From Ophiosphaerella korrae (lineage: Eukaryota > Ascomycota > Dothideomycetes > Pleosporales > Phaeosphaeriaceae), in contig JALNQF010000023.1 in NCBI GenBank assembly GCA_028456385.1, positions 186,001 through 250,000 on the forward strand: a stretch of 64,000 nt of DNA, in the 5' to 3' direction. Below the pieces are notes generated by a model. That model did no database searches. It had not been told where the DNA came from and worked only from the letters and a program-made list of their open reading frames with translations. Made by a program: the position numbers and the translations under genes. Positions 1 to 11,766 of this stretch are shown here, one piece after another (position 1 is the stretch's first letter; the number at the start of each line of letters is the position of its first letter).

Positions 1-2140
1 GCCGCAAGAGCTCTGTACTCGTGGCTATTTCTGGCATACCCTTTCCGCGCCACAACACGACATGTACGTGATTCGTTACCGAGGTTGTCCTTCGGGAAGC
101 AGATACCGCTGCAGGGGCGGTCTCGATTGTTCCTAGCGAGGATGCTTCTGATGTTGATCGGACAAGACTACTTGCGTTCAAGCGGTCGCTAAAGAATACG
201 GGGGATTTCCCCCAGTTGATTGAGGAAGCGAGATCGGAAATGGGTATCTCTGCAACCGACAAAGCATTTTCGAAAGACATCCTTAGGATTGAAATCTCTG
301 GCCCTCACAAGCCAATACATACGATTGTGGATCTTCCTGGTCTAATCCACGCTGAAAACAAGCTGCAATCCACCTCCGACATTCAGCTAATATCTGACCT
401 AGTCCAGTCATACATGAATAATCCCAGGAGCATTAATCTTGCCGTGGCCTCGGCGAAGAATGACACTGCCAATCAAATTATCCTGGGGCTAGCTAAGGAA
501 ATCGATCCTGATGGTCTGCGAACACTTGGGCTCATAACAAAGCCGGATACCCTCCATCCAGGGTCAAGCAGCGAGGCCTCGTTCCTGGGGCTCGCTGGAA
601 ACAAAAATATCAAATTTCATTTAGGCTGGCACGTAGTCAAGAACCGCGATATCGAGCCCACGCGGTGGACAACCCAACGGCGAGAAAAGTCAGAATTTTT
701 TTTTTTTCGGACGGCGCATAGGCACGCCTATCACGAGATATGGTTGGTGTGGGCTCGCTCCGTCGCCGTTTAGGCAAGATCCTCTTGGAGCAAATCAGGA
801 GATATCTCCCTGAACTGATGGAGGACATCGAGTCCAGTGTTGAAGATTGCAGGAAAAAATTGCTCAAGCTGGGAGACATTCGTAATACGCCGGAAAAACG
901 GCGCCGGTTTTTGCTCTCTTTAAGCCAGACATTCCGGACCATCGGTAAGGCTGCAATTAATGGTAGTTACGACCACAAGTTTCTTTGGCGACTATGTACC
1001 AGATGGCGAAGGCGGCAAACGGCTGCGGGCCAGAGTACAGAAGCGCCAAATTGAATTTTCAAAACACATGCAGGAAAGAGGCCACCATAGGAAGATTGTT
1101 GACGACAGTGAAGAATCCGCTAATGTAGCTAATGATTTTCAGCCGCCCGTTATAAGTCGTGCAAAGGCAATCGATTGGGTTCAGAAGAAGTTTATGAACG
1201 GGAGAGGGTGCAAACTGCCTGGCCTCGTTAGCTTGCAACTGGTCGGTGAATTATTCCGCGAACAGTCTGCTCGTTGGGAACGCATTGCTCGCCGACACGT
1301 AGAGCAGATATGTCTGGTTTCCAGAGAATTCCTCGAGAAGACCCTTGGCACTATTATGGATGATAAAACAGTTGAGGCTTTATTTACCCACTGGATTTAT
1401 CCATGCATGGACCGACAGCTTGAAGAAGCTAACCGGGAACTTCGTCACATCCTACTCGACTGCGAAGGGCTTCCTATGACTTACAGCCCTACCTATATTG
1501 ACATCCTACAGGACCTTAGGAAGCAGCGTCATAGGAAAAAACTCCTATGCAGCATTCAACACTTCATGCGAGCTTCCTCGGACTTAGCACGTGGAGACCC
1601 CATTAATATTCGTAACTTAGCGAGCTTAGCGGAGTCACTCGCCACGCAACGTAAAAACGACATAGACACATTTGTCTGCTCTGAAACATTGGACAGCCTT
1701 TAAGCTTACTACAAAGTAAGTCGTGGGAATCAGCCTTAATTCTTCTTTACAACTTCATATACCATTCTAACGGCCTCGTCAAGATAGCATTGAATGATTT
1801 CATCGACCGTGTAGCCACTCAAATTGTTGAACGCCCCCTTATTCGAGATATGGGCTCTCTTTTCTCTCCTTCCGACGTGGACGACGTGGTAACGATGCCA
1901 CCAGAGCTCATCGCAAGGATAGCTACGGAGTCCATGGAGTCGCAGTTGCTGCGCCAGCAGCTTGATCGGAAGTTAGACGCCTTGGAAAATGAAATGGAGA
2001 CCTATCGAAAACACTACGTTCACAGGATTCCGAATACGGTTCGTGCTAGCATCGAGGCTAAGGCAGCATTGCAAGATGATGCAAAACACAGCCAACTGAA
2101 GTCTTTTGGCAGCGATATAATCTTAAAGAACCTACTATAG
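1..2140 (+). pseudogene. Dynamin-like GTPase (Mx/dynamin superfamily), 5'-truncated pseudogene
   Basis: The window opens inside the G domain at the KSS of the P-loop; the codon before it reads Arg, not the usual Gly. The same frame carries the DLPG switch motif near 340 and the TKPD nucleotide motif near 540. The stalk follows from about 750 to 1700 and a GTPase effector domain from 1784 to 2140. A GT-AG intron at 1716-1783 with a CTAAC branch site restores the frame between stalk and GED. The gene is broken: TGA at 69-71 lies inside the otherwise conserved CTRF segment, a frameshift lies in the 12-T run at 696-707, TAG is at 719-721, one extra T lies at 980-982, and TAA at 1701-1703 sits just before AYYK. 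Intact relatives remodel membranes by GTP hydrolysis. The family call is firm; the physiological role is unknown. Confidence 0.85.
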
Positions 2141-2439
2141 CGCTAACGCGAGCAGCTATACTAGCCTAACGTACGACTATTTAAGATTAATAACCCTAAT
2201 AATTATAAAGTTATTATTACTCTTAATAATTAAGTTAGCTAGGCTAAGGTTATTATAGATAAGTTTAAATAAGCCTTAACTATACCTCTTATTTATATAC
2301 CTAGGTACTAGGGATGTTAGAAACTTAAATAAAGTATACTTCTTCTTAGCATTATATAGCCTAGCTATTAAGTTTAGCTATTAAGCTCGCTACTTACAGT
2401 CCTATCTAATAATATACTATCACGGGTACTTTTATGCAA
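2141..2439. other. AT-rich, TpA-rich non-coding tract
   Basis: The sequence is dominated by TTA, TAG and CTA words with few CpA dinucleotides, like the bleached transposon block at 31.8-40.6 kb. It is probably a RIP-mutated repeat remnant. No reading frame or element ends were recognised. Confidence 0.5.
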
Positions 2440-2590
2440 CCCTCGGCCGGCCATGGGCCGGCCCCGGGCCTGCTACGGGTATCCAGTACATATACTATTC
2501 TGTGCCCAGTATGCCTATTCGGCATACTGTACCTCTTTTGGTCACGTTTGGTCTGGTGGCACAGAGTCCGGCCTTACATATACTTAAAGT
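2440..2590. repeat. GC-rich palindromic island with nested hairpins
   Basis: A near-palindrome of GGCCGGCC words occupies about 2444-2466. Downstream, 2507-2515 pairs perfectly with 2521-2529 (CAGTATGCC / GGCATACTG, five-base loop). Around that, 2499-2506 pairs with 2558-2565 (TCTGTGCC / GGCACAGA). The island sits abruptly inside AT-rich sequence. It may be the end of a foldback or MITE element, but no mate copy was seen in this window. Confidence 0.5.
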
Positions 2591-3436
2591 ACTCTATTAT
2601 AGTTAAAAAGCCTTAGGTCTAGTTACCTAGAGATTACTTAGTTAATTCTAAATACTAGTATATAGGATAGAAAATGGTTTTCGCCGTACTAAAGGTATTA
2701 ACGCCTCCTATCTGGATAATATTTATATACCTTCCATATTAAGAGTCGTACGGGGGTAGAGAAACCTGTCTTCAGCGTCGGCAGGCTGCCAATTCGGTTA
2801 AAGTCGAGCTCAAAGAGCTTCGCTGTGGTAAATCATCTAGGTATATATTCATGTTCATCCCTAGGCTCTATAAAATTGAGAGAATAGTAGGTATAGGATA
2901 GTAAACTATGTCGATACAATTGTTCCAAGACTTCTAGGTATAGCTAGCTCAACTTTACATATCCATATCCTTCCCGATCCAATACCAATACTAATTGTAT
3001 TTCCTGACACCGCTAAGCATAACAGGTTTTGGAGATAGTAGTAGAATTGTCGGGCGGAGAAGTTTTGACCACCGGAAAGTGAAAGTTAGTCCGGGGGGGG
3101 GGGGGGCCAAGAGATTGCAGCAGCGGGCAAAAACGACGTCTCGAAAGAGGAATGATATCCGAAACAAGGCACAGGAATCAGCCCATAATGTTAGCCTTAT
3201 TCTTAAACGAGAGATCCATTTCCAGGGGCATGTCCTAAAACCCTTCCGCCAAGCTTCGTAAATAGCGATACAGCAGGCAGGCAGGCAAACCGGTGGCTGG
3301 GAGATTTGGGAAGCAACGGTTTTCTATTGGGTGGTCATAGCTTGTTAGCGTATCTAAGGCTATAATTATAGTTTCGACAAATGACTCCAAGCCTTCTTCT
3401 TCACAATTCGATCAGTATTCTTATACCGCAACAAAA
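2591..3436. other. Intergenic; nothing recognised
   Basis: Moderately AT-rich sequence with a G-run at about 3092-3106. A short open frame at 2995-3261 has no recognisable domain. The last 100 bases should hold the promoter of the HET gene that starts at 3437. Confidence 0.4.
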
Positions 3437-5286
3437 ATGAGCTTGAATGTTCAAGAATCATCTTTGCTATGCTCTACCTGCCAAGAAAAGGGCATTACTG
3501 GGCACTTTCAAGCTATAAAGCCCGTTGAAGCTCGTATCGATGATTTTCCATTAAATGATATGACATTTAGGCAGAACTGTCCGTTTTGCAAACTTCTATT
3601 TCGACTTCTCGAAAAGGTTGTAGGTCTTGACATGTCTGTAACATTTTACTCTATGCTCGTTCTTAGTGCGACGGAGACGGCAGACGTGCGAGTGGTACTG
3701 AATGGTGCAAGCTATCCTATGATGAGAATATTCCGCGAACCGCTCAAACCAACAGAAGAATCTGTCGAAAACTGGACAAATTACGCTGGACCACAGATGG
3801 ATATGAGCAAGACGCGCAATGCTTTGGGTGAATGTTCACGTCAACATACGATATGCGACGTCAAACTAGACCCTAAAACATCAAATCCAACCAACCCAAT
3901 CATGCTCATCGACGTGGATCGGTATTTTCTAGTTGACGCAACGATTCAAGGCCGATACGTTGCGTTGAGTTACACCTGGGGACATGTCCCCATGCTTAGA
4001 ACAGAGAAGGGCAATAAAGAAGAATTGAAAATCAGTGGTGCTTTGAAGAGTCGCTGGAAGGAAATCGCCGGCACTATCTCAGATGCCATATTTCTCACCA
4101 AGATCTTGGATGAAAGATATCTTTGGGTAGGTCCAATGATCCCTGGCATATGCTACCCAGTGCCTCATTTGCGCCGGTTGCCTAATATGAGACGCAGGTT
4201 GATTCTCTCTGTATACAACAAGACGGCGACAAGGAGAACCTGAGAAAGCAGATTAATCAGATGGAATATATTTATAACTACGCGCTACTAACGATTGCGG
4301 CCCTCTCAGAAACTGATGCCAACCCCGGGTTACCGGGAATACGACCAAACTCAAGACCATATAGATTTGCACCACTCAATCAAACCCAGGCGTTGATAGC
4401 AGATACCTATAACTACGATTCCATCATGAGACATTCGACCTATGAAATTCGAGGATGGACATTCCGGGAGAGACTTCTTTCTCGACGGGTACTGTACATT
4501 TCAGACTGGACATGGTTTTTCTCTTGCTTTGGCAGCCTCACCCGGGATGCCGGCCTACGAACTTTGCAACCTTCAGCAGACTGCATCAACTCATATAAAA
4601 GTATACTACTGTTTTATCCGTCCATCTCCCCGAAAGGTGTATTGAAGTTCCCCACAGCACTCCAGTTGTACTGCAAAATGGTAGAAGTCTATTCCAAACA
4701 AAGATTTACAAAATCTGTTGACAAGTTAAATGCCATTGTAGGCATCAATAGCACCCTCGCGCCAAGCCTTGGTTTTCTAGGGGCTGGTATGCATTATGAG
4801 ACTGTTCAGTACGCCCTACTCTGGATAGCGAAGGCTGGTTATAGTGCTATCTGCAACACAAACTTTGTCTCGTTCAGCTGGTTAGGGTGGGATCTCCCTA
4901 TCACCTATGACCCAGCCCCTAACGCATTCTTGCACATTTGCGACGGAAGAAAGTACGATTTCTGGTATACTTGCTCTATGGGATGGACCTATGCTAGAGG
5001 CATGCAGTACATGGACACATTGGACGTTAGTGATGCCAGGATGGTTCCAGTACGTTCATTTCGTCCCGGACCTGGCAACACGATCGAGCTGCTCGGAAAA
5101 AACTTTCATAATGGAGAGGGTGGCTGTCAGTACGCTGGCGTGCTCTTCGACACCCAGCTCCCGATTGGAGAGCAAGCTAGATCTTGTTATTTTTTTGGCA
5201 TGATCGCATCTCCAGATTGGCCCCTTTATCTACTATTGGACCAATTTATGATCAAGCATTCGCCGGGATTGAGCCAGAAGCAATGA
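3437..5286 (+). CDS. HET (heterokaryon incompatibility) domain protein, probable 3' frameshift
   Basis: Exon 1 is 3437-4126 and exon 2 starts at 4198; intron 4127-4197 has a GTAGGT donor, a CTAAT branch-like site and a CAG acceptor. Splicing joins LW to VDSLCIQQD, the usual HET context. The HET core begins at about residue 174 with YVALSYTWG. The N-terminus carries two CxxC pairs (CSTC, CPFC) that may bind zinc. HET proteins trigger cell death on non-self fusion. The open frame stops at 5286. A neighbouring frame, 5184-5381, ends in VQAEGHFERLGLG, which looks more like a HET C-terminus, so a one-base indel between the T-run at 5189-5195 and about 5240 is likely. The gene may therefore be damaged at its end. 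Confidence 0.8.
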
Positions 5287-5640
5287 AAGATATCAACAAT
5301 ATTTTGTCACATGCTGCACATGTACTCGTTATGCTGGTAGTACAAGCCGAAGGCCATTTCGAGCGCCTTGGACTAGGCTAGATACTACTTACAGCATGGG
5401 AAGGTACTGGAGAGGAGTTCCGGCAATCAATACGGCTGATGTAAAGAAAGATGAATGAAGCTAGTAACTTCTTTTCTACCTTTAAGGTAGAATAAATGCT
5501 TTAATCGACCCAACCCTAACTTGGTCCGCGAGCTAATCAGCGACAAGCTAGAGGACATCTTCCAAACCGTAGTCGAAATAGATCCAAGTTGCGAGTATAG
5601 ATAGGGTGCATTCGCTATCCAACGAAAAGAAGGGAAAACC

Positions 5641-6031
5641 GCAGGCGATCCTGAAATTCTTGATCAACTACCATCCAAAGACATTGCGGCGCTCCGACTG
5701 ACCTCACAAACTCGTTCCCAACTGCCGCTATCTCATTTTTCAAAAGCTAATTGTACGCGACATGCCCTGGCTTTCGGAGGCGTGGGCCACAAACGCCGAT
5801 CCCAGCCAAATGAGATAATGCCAAATGGGCATGCACAAACTCGTTCGATCTGAACCCACTCAACGAGAAATTAGAAAAGTAGGTAGCCATCCCGAAAGAG
5901 TATATCAACATTATCAAAGAACAAATGCTCGAAACCCTAGAAGAAGCGTTTTCCCGCTCAGCTTAAAGCAGTTCACGGAGTATTTGTTCTCAGCTCCGGG
6001 CATGCTTCGGAAGTTGGCATATAGGTCCTAG
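5641..6031 (+). pseudogene. F-box protein remnant
   Basis: From 5650 the frame reads an F-box core (EILDQLPSKDIAALRLTS). Just after it, at the T-run 5736-5740, the reading shifts to another frame (FQKLIVRDMPWLSEAW) that stops within about 25 codons. F-box proteins recruit substrates to SCF ubiquitin ligases. No start codon or full downstream repeat region is visible, so this is a relic. A weak open frame, 5825-6031, follows and may be decayed downstream sequence. Confidence 0.6.
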
Positions 6032-6290
6032 ATCTCTTGCGATGGACTGCGGGGCTCTGCGCTGGAATAAGAACGGACAGGATTGTTAAGCTAGGGAAGG
6101 CTTAGCAAAAGCTTGAACAGCCGATTGCCCTAGCTTATGGGCGGTTAGTCCCCAGCCCATGGGGGCGGTGGGTCCTGGTGTCGTCGCATCGGCCTTGGAC
6201 GCTCAACACCAAACCTTTTTGCCATTTTTCGATAACTGAAATTTTCTGTAGGCTGTGGTGCATCGTTGTCAAAGTTTTGGTGTTTTCCTT

Positions 6291-8444
6291 CTAATAAACC
6301 TTGAGATCCCTCAACTGCCACCACCCCGCAAACCAATTCACATTGCAAGGATTCCACGCCGCGGTGATGACCTTCTCATCACTCCTCCGCACGCCTGCAA
6401 TATCCAAGTGATCCAGCCTTCTCACACACGCCGCCACCGGCTCGCCAGGATGCCCATACTCGCCATTAACATGGGCCCAACCCCACCAGTTGGCGCGCTG
6501 GTGCCGAGCCGCGGTGACGAACCTCCCGTCCTTATCGACGGCGAACAAGTCGATCTGACGGTCCGATCGTGTCACCACGACGAGCCAGCTGCCAGGGACG
6601 AACTTTGTGCCCGACGCGATCTCGTTGGGCCCGTTCCACCAGTTCCAGCCGGGCTTGGGGTGCGCGCCGTCCCACCACGCGTTGCACGCGATGCCGTTGG
6701 CATCGACGACGAAAATGTCGAGGCAGTTTGCGTGCTCGACTACCGCCGTGACTGGCGCGCCGGGCGTTGCGTTGATGCCAAAGTACCACCAGTTGAGCCA
6801 CCCGTTCGTGTCGACGCCGCGCGCCGTCGTCATGACACGTCCCTCCACGTCGGCTAGGAAGACGTCAAGATGGCCGTCCAGCCGCGCGACGGCCGAGATA
6901 GGACACCCCGGCACGCCCTTGAAGTTCTCGCTGCGCATACAAACCCATGGCCCAAGCCATCTTTCCTCCATCTCCACCGTCATAGCGTTGCGCCCACGCC
7001 CAAACGCATTCGACCACACCTGCCCATCCTCCCTACACACAAAAACCTCAATCTGGCTCTGCCCCGCTTCCTTCCACACCACCGCCGCAACATAGGCCCC
7101 CGGCGGCGCAACTCCATCTGCAATCTGCTCCCACGCCGTCCACGTCTCGCCCTCCAGGTTTGTCGCCGGCGCGGCCCTGCACCCGACGATGCGGCCGGAC
7201 ACGTCAGTCGCAAAGAGGTGGATATGCCCCGGCGCGGGGGACACGGCGGTGACGTGCCCGTTTGGTGGGAGCTTGACGTCGCCGCGCTGGAACCAGCCGT
7301 GGAACCAGTCGCTGAAGGCGGGCTGCCAGTGCGCTTCTTGCACGTAGCCGTACGCGTCGATGGTGAAGTTGTGGATGTGGTCTTGCTCGCGGGTCACGGC
7401 GGCGATGGAGAAGGAGGGGGAGGGGGAGGGGGAGGTTGGAGGTGCGGAGTGGGGGATGCGTGTAGGTGACGGGACAGGTGCATGTGCAGGTGCAGGTGCA
7501 GGTGCAGGTGTATGTGCTAGTGCTGGTGCTGGTGCTGGTGCTGGTGAAGCCTTGAGCTGCAACCGCTCAAGCCGCTCGTCAATCGCATCTTCGGGACGCA
7601 GAGTGATGCTTGTAGCCCCATCGTCGTCGTAGTCGTCTTTGTAGTCATAACCATCTTTCAGCGGCAGAGCAAAATCCGCCGGCTCAGACATAATCACCGT
7701 TTCCGTGTCCGACAAAAACCGCTCCATGGGTCCTTGGTACTTCTTCGACCCGCCTCCCTGGCTGCTACTCTGAACCTGCTGGAGTAATTTGTGCACGTCT
7801 CCCTGGATGTGTTGGACTGCATCGTTTGTGCTGGTGGAGTTGAAACTATGTCCCCACAAACAAGTTAGAAACCTCAATCGTCAATAAGCGTTCATTACAT
7901 TATACGCATTCGGCATCACCCCCAATCGCTAGAAAGAGGGATGGAATCAAACTTACTAATTGAGCGTCGCACACGCCAACCCCAGCGTCGCTTTATACTC
8001 CCCCAGCGCGCGCTGAAACACTGCAACGTCCCCCTTCTGAAACGTCTCCCACGTATACTTCTTCCACCACCCGCCCTTCATCATGCCATCCTGGCCCACA
8101 TACGGCTTCACCAGTTTCCTGATATCTTCAAACACTTCCACGCAGCTACCGAGAAGTTCTTGTATGCTGAGGATCAGGCGCTGGGACTGAGGGTTTGGCT
8201 GGCTTGGTTGGCCTGGCTGGTACTGTTGGTTACGGGGTGCTTGGTGGGCCTGGGTTTCGTTCTGCAGCCCAGCAGACAAGGTGCAAATCACGACATCCAC
8301 ACCCTTGAGATCGGCACACAAGCGCTGGATGCTTGAGGGTGCGTCGCGGATCCGCGAGATTAGCGAGACGGTGTCTTGGCAGAGGCGGTGCGCGTTTAGG
8401 GCGATGGAGAGGGCGCCTGCGGTTATGCTGAGGGGATCGGGCAT
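6291..8444 (-). CDS. HeLo-like (fungal STAND N-terminal) domain fused to a seven-bladed PLL/fucolectin-like beta-propeller
   Basis: Exon 1 is 8444-7957 and exon 2 is 7845-6291; the intron 7846-7956 has a perfect GTAAGT donor and a TAG acceptor, and the joined CDS is 680 codons. The first ~160 residues (MPDPLSITAGALSIALNA...) match the N-terminal domain that precedes NACHT modules in fungal STAND/NLR proteins, related to membrane-targeting HeLo cell-death domains. Next comes an acidic segment and a Pro/Ala-rich linker with (AP)n repeats. About 390 residues then contain seven repeats of the form hhAVxxxxxxhxhFxxDxxGxhxxxxW (for example HIHLFATDVSGRIVG, LDIFVVDANGIACNAW), typical of PLL-like lectin propellers. 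No P-loop or NACHT is present. Inference: a sugar- or ligand-sensing head on a cell-death or membrane domain. The frame is intact and both domains are unbroken. Confidence 0.85.
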
Positions 8445-9240
8445 TTTGGGGAGTTATGAGGGGAGTGCTGCATTGTGCGAGGGAGGAGGGTTTGGCGGGA
8501 GGAAGGAGGTTTGGTGGTGGTGGAGAGGGAGGGAGAGGCGGGGTGGGAGTGCGGCTGAGGGCCAGCCGCACGGCGAAGACAAGAGGAATGGAATGCTCAA
8601 ATTCGCCATTCGCTTTTATCGAACAGATTGATTATGATCCAATCACCCACCGAATCCGCTGCCTTGATTATATTCTTAACCTAAACAAGCCTAGAGAAGA
8701 GGGAGCGAAGTTAAAGCGAAGCATAAAGGTTTTGAAGGCTGGGGTGCACTCTAGAAGCTTCATAACCTAGCTGCGTGGCTTCGAAACAGCGCTAAGTCTA
8801 CGCTCGGTATACACCGTTTGTTGATATCTTTAGGAACAATACGAAATTCACCGAGAGAATAATCCTAGCTCTATTAACATACACACTACACGTATATCCT
8901 CAAGACATCCGAGCCAACCAAATAGTAGACCCCTTTCGTTCAATACATAATAGAGGGGACCTTGCCATCACTTCCTGGCCATCAGCGGAGACATTAGCTT
9001 CCATTAATGGGTACAAACGAGAAGTGGAGAAAGAGTGCTATACTTCGATAGATAATTGGCGCAGTCATTAGAGTCCCCCAAAGGGCTTTGTGTACGTATT
9101 ATTTCGGTATAGAGCGCTGGAGTAGCAAGCCAATTCTCCTGGAGCTACATTTATTCACAATCTATTTTTTTTTAACCAGATAGCTAAGAGTTCAACTTCC
9201 CAGAAAATCGCTTAGTAATAAGCATAGCTACACAAATCAA
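8445..9240. other. Intergenic; promoter of the HeLo-like/propeller gene
   Basis: Bases 8445-8580 are G-rich on the plus strand (pyrimidine-rich upstream of the minus-strand gene), as in fungal promoters. The rest shows no coding pattern, repeat or RNA gene that I can recognise. Confidence 0.4.
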
Positions 9241-10194
9241 TTAGTCCAATCGATTGTTATGGACGTGCCATAGGGAATTGCCAAGCGCTCGATATATACT
9301 CGATGTGAGCAAGGGCTTTTGCTTCAATTCATGGCATGGATGCCTTAGATGCCCTCTCGCTGCAATGGGCGTCATTGTATCCAATTGCGTGCGGAAACCT
9401 CCGCTCATGTCAGCCATTACCGCCCACGGGCAATTCTTAATCTCTAGAAACCTGAAGTTGATGTCTGCACTGTGATCAAACAAGAGATTGAGAATTGTTT
9501 GGAGACCCTCGGGTATATGATCGATATAATCATAAGGCTCTCTGCAAAAGTCATCGCAGTCAAAATTAGAGATAGCACACACGACAGCATTGCTGAGATA
9601 TATTTGTTTTTTGGTTGGCTTGAAGTTCGGCAAGTTTTTCATGTGTGCGAGCAGTACCTCAATGGACTCAACATACCAGCAGAGGCATGCTCGCCAGAGA
9701 GCGATACCTAAACCTTCGTATCTCGGTACGTCCGAGAATTCCTGTTCATCCGTTCTCTCCAGGATCGTCTTTATATCTAGACCAGCAGCTATTCGAATGC
9801 ATGACGCAGGAACGTCGACGCCGCGATCAATGAGCAGTCGTAACATTTCATGCAATCCACTATACGCTGCAAGTTCGATCACAGTGAATGACTCTTGTAG
9901 TCAGCCATTATTGTGATCTTGTATGGTAGGATCGGCTCCGGCTGCCAGGAGAACGTCGACAGCCTCAAGTCGTATGCCTCTTATAGCGAAATTGAGGGGT
10001 GTAATGCCATCGATGATGACGTTGGCATCTCCTCCTGTCTCTAACGGGGTCCTGAGAGCCTCGATGTCGCCAGTCCAAGCAGCTTTGAAGATTGGTGGTG
10101 CACCGTCTCAGGCAAACGAGGCGATGACTTGGTCTGTCCTGAGACGCTCATCTGCATCCTTTGTTTGTGGCGAATCCCGTGCTGCAGAAGGCAT
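9241..10194 (-). pseudogene. Ankyrin-repeat protein, interrupted by two in-frame TGA codons
   Basis: One continuous frame runs from ATG at 10194 to the stop at 9241 (318 codons) and contains two internal TGA codons, at 10110-10108 and 9903-9901. Ankyrin-type units are recognisable: KAAWTGDIEALRTPLETGGDANV, then GITPLNFAIRGIRLEAVDVLLAAGADPT, and, after the second stop, ELAAYSGLHEMLRLLIDRGVD. Later repeats are degenerate. Ankyrin arrays mediate protein-protein contacts and in fungi often sit at the C-terminus of STAND proteins; no NACHT is seen here. The frame is otherwise undisturbed, so decay may be recent. Readthrough cannot be excluded from sequence alone. Confidence 0.7.
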
Positions 10195-10803
10195 TTCTAG
10201 ACACAAAGCCTGAATTACGAATTAGTGAAATGGAAGTAACGCCGCATGTTGATGAGAATCCGGAACGGGTTTGAGGCTGTTAGGTTTGGCAAGCACGGAA
10301 ACAACAGTTAACTAGACCCTGAACTCTACGCAGCCCGAACCACGCCGCAATTGTGAACTGTGCTTCATGGAAAATTCTTGCAAACAATAAAGCATACTTG
10401 AAACCCACAGCCGACCTACATTACTCGTATAGGAAAGATGACATAATTTTGTAATGAGTAGTGCGTGAAAACCCTGTGGCGATAAAATATAGAGCATACA
10501 TGCATTGAGCAGCGTCCTCTTTCTGGACGAAGGATGTTGCTGATACATTTATCGAGCATGCTCTATTATATCATGAATACTCCATGGACTCAAGCGGCAT
10601 ACACTTACCAAATGGCAGGTAGTCAGACTCGTAAATCCCACCCATTAAGCCTATGTCTGCCTGGCTTCACGGGAACGGATTGTTCTATTTCGATTCTTAA
10701 TGACTGACAACTGGGTTGCCATTTGTCCATACATATAGCTGCTACATAGCTATCATTGAAATCTAATGACCACAACCATCAAACACTTATCACCTGAGGC
10801 AAT
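10195..10803. other. Intergenic; nothing recognised
   Basis: No convincing reading frame on either strand. It separates the divergent ankyrin and LysM relics and so would have held both promoters. Confidence 0.4.
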
Positions 10804-11766
10804 ATGAAGAACACTGGCAATCGTTATGCGGCCATTTTATTTGGTGTGGTCTCTTTGGCGTCGGGGCTATCTTGTCAACCCGTCCATCACTGCAGCATCA
10901 GATACCATCCAGGATTGCCCAGCTTGGATAGTCATGGCTGTGGGAGATACATGGGAAAGCATCGCAGATGACAATCTTGTAACCACAGCGGATCTTGTAG
11001 CATACGTGCGTAGAAGTATTGAAAAATTAGTCGGCCTGGGCTAACGAAACCAGAATCTCTTCATTAGCCCAGCATGCCATCTCGTCACGGGGAACTCGTG
11101 CTGCGCGGAACAGAACTGGGGCCGTCTAGTAACGACTACGCGTCCAACACCAACTATAGCGAGCAAACCGCCTGTGCCTAGCTCAATGAGGCCAATACCC
11201 ACGAACAGTGTCAATACACCAAGTCCTGTCCAGTCCGGGATTGTGTCGAACTGCAACAAATTCCACATCGTCAAGAAGGGCGATTCATGCTGGGCATTAT
11301 CATAAACTTATATTATCACATTGGACCAAGCCTATACCTGGAACCCAGCTGCCAGAACGAACTGTAAAGCTCCGTGGCCAAAAAATTACGTTTGTGTCTC
11401 CTTGATTGGACCGCAGCCTCCCAAGTGTACGCTTGCCACGACCACGAAGCCAACTTCAGCATGGGTGCAGCCTCCGCCCTATCGATTTGGCTTGGGAAAA
11501 AGACAATACCTCTACAATGGCACACCAAACCACAAAGGATGGAAATGGGATCGTAACTCCAACGCCGATCCAGGATGGAATAACTTCGAGTTGTGGGAAA
11601 TTCTACAGGGTCGCCCGCGCCGATAGATGCCGGGCTATCGCTAGCAACAACAAAATTAGTCTGGATGATTTTTACCAAGTGGAATCCCGCTGTTGGAAAC
11701 ATTTGTGCCGCTCTATATCCCGATGTATATGTTTGCATTGTTTACAACCTTCCCCCCCCCACCTAA
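10804..11766 (+). pseudogene. Secreted triple-LysM protein, pseudogene
   Basis: ATG at 10804 starts a hydrophobic signal-peptide-like segment (AAILFGVVSLASGLS). The frame then shifts to a first LysM (WIVMAVGDTWESIADDN). A Pro/Thr-rich linker leads to a second LysM (KFHIVKKGDSCWALS ... LDQAYTWNPAARTNC), interrupted by TAA at 11303-11305. After another shift there is a third LysM (KFYRVARADRCRAIASNN), and after one more the closing KWNPAVG segment to 11766. The spacing of Cys-containing LysM units with Pro/Thr linkers matches fungal LysM proteins that bind chitin. At least four breaks make a functional product unlikely. A GH18 chitinase relic lies 4 kb downstream. Confidence 0.8.

Noticed and set aside
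6255..7632. Several long plus-strand frames
   Set aside because: They are shadows of the GC-rich propeller gene on the minus strand.
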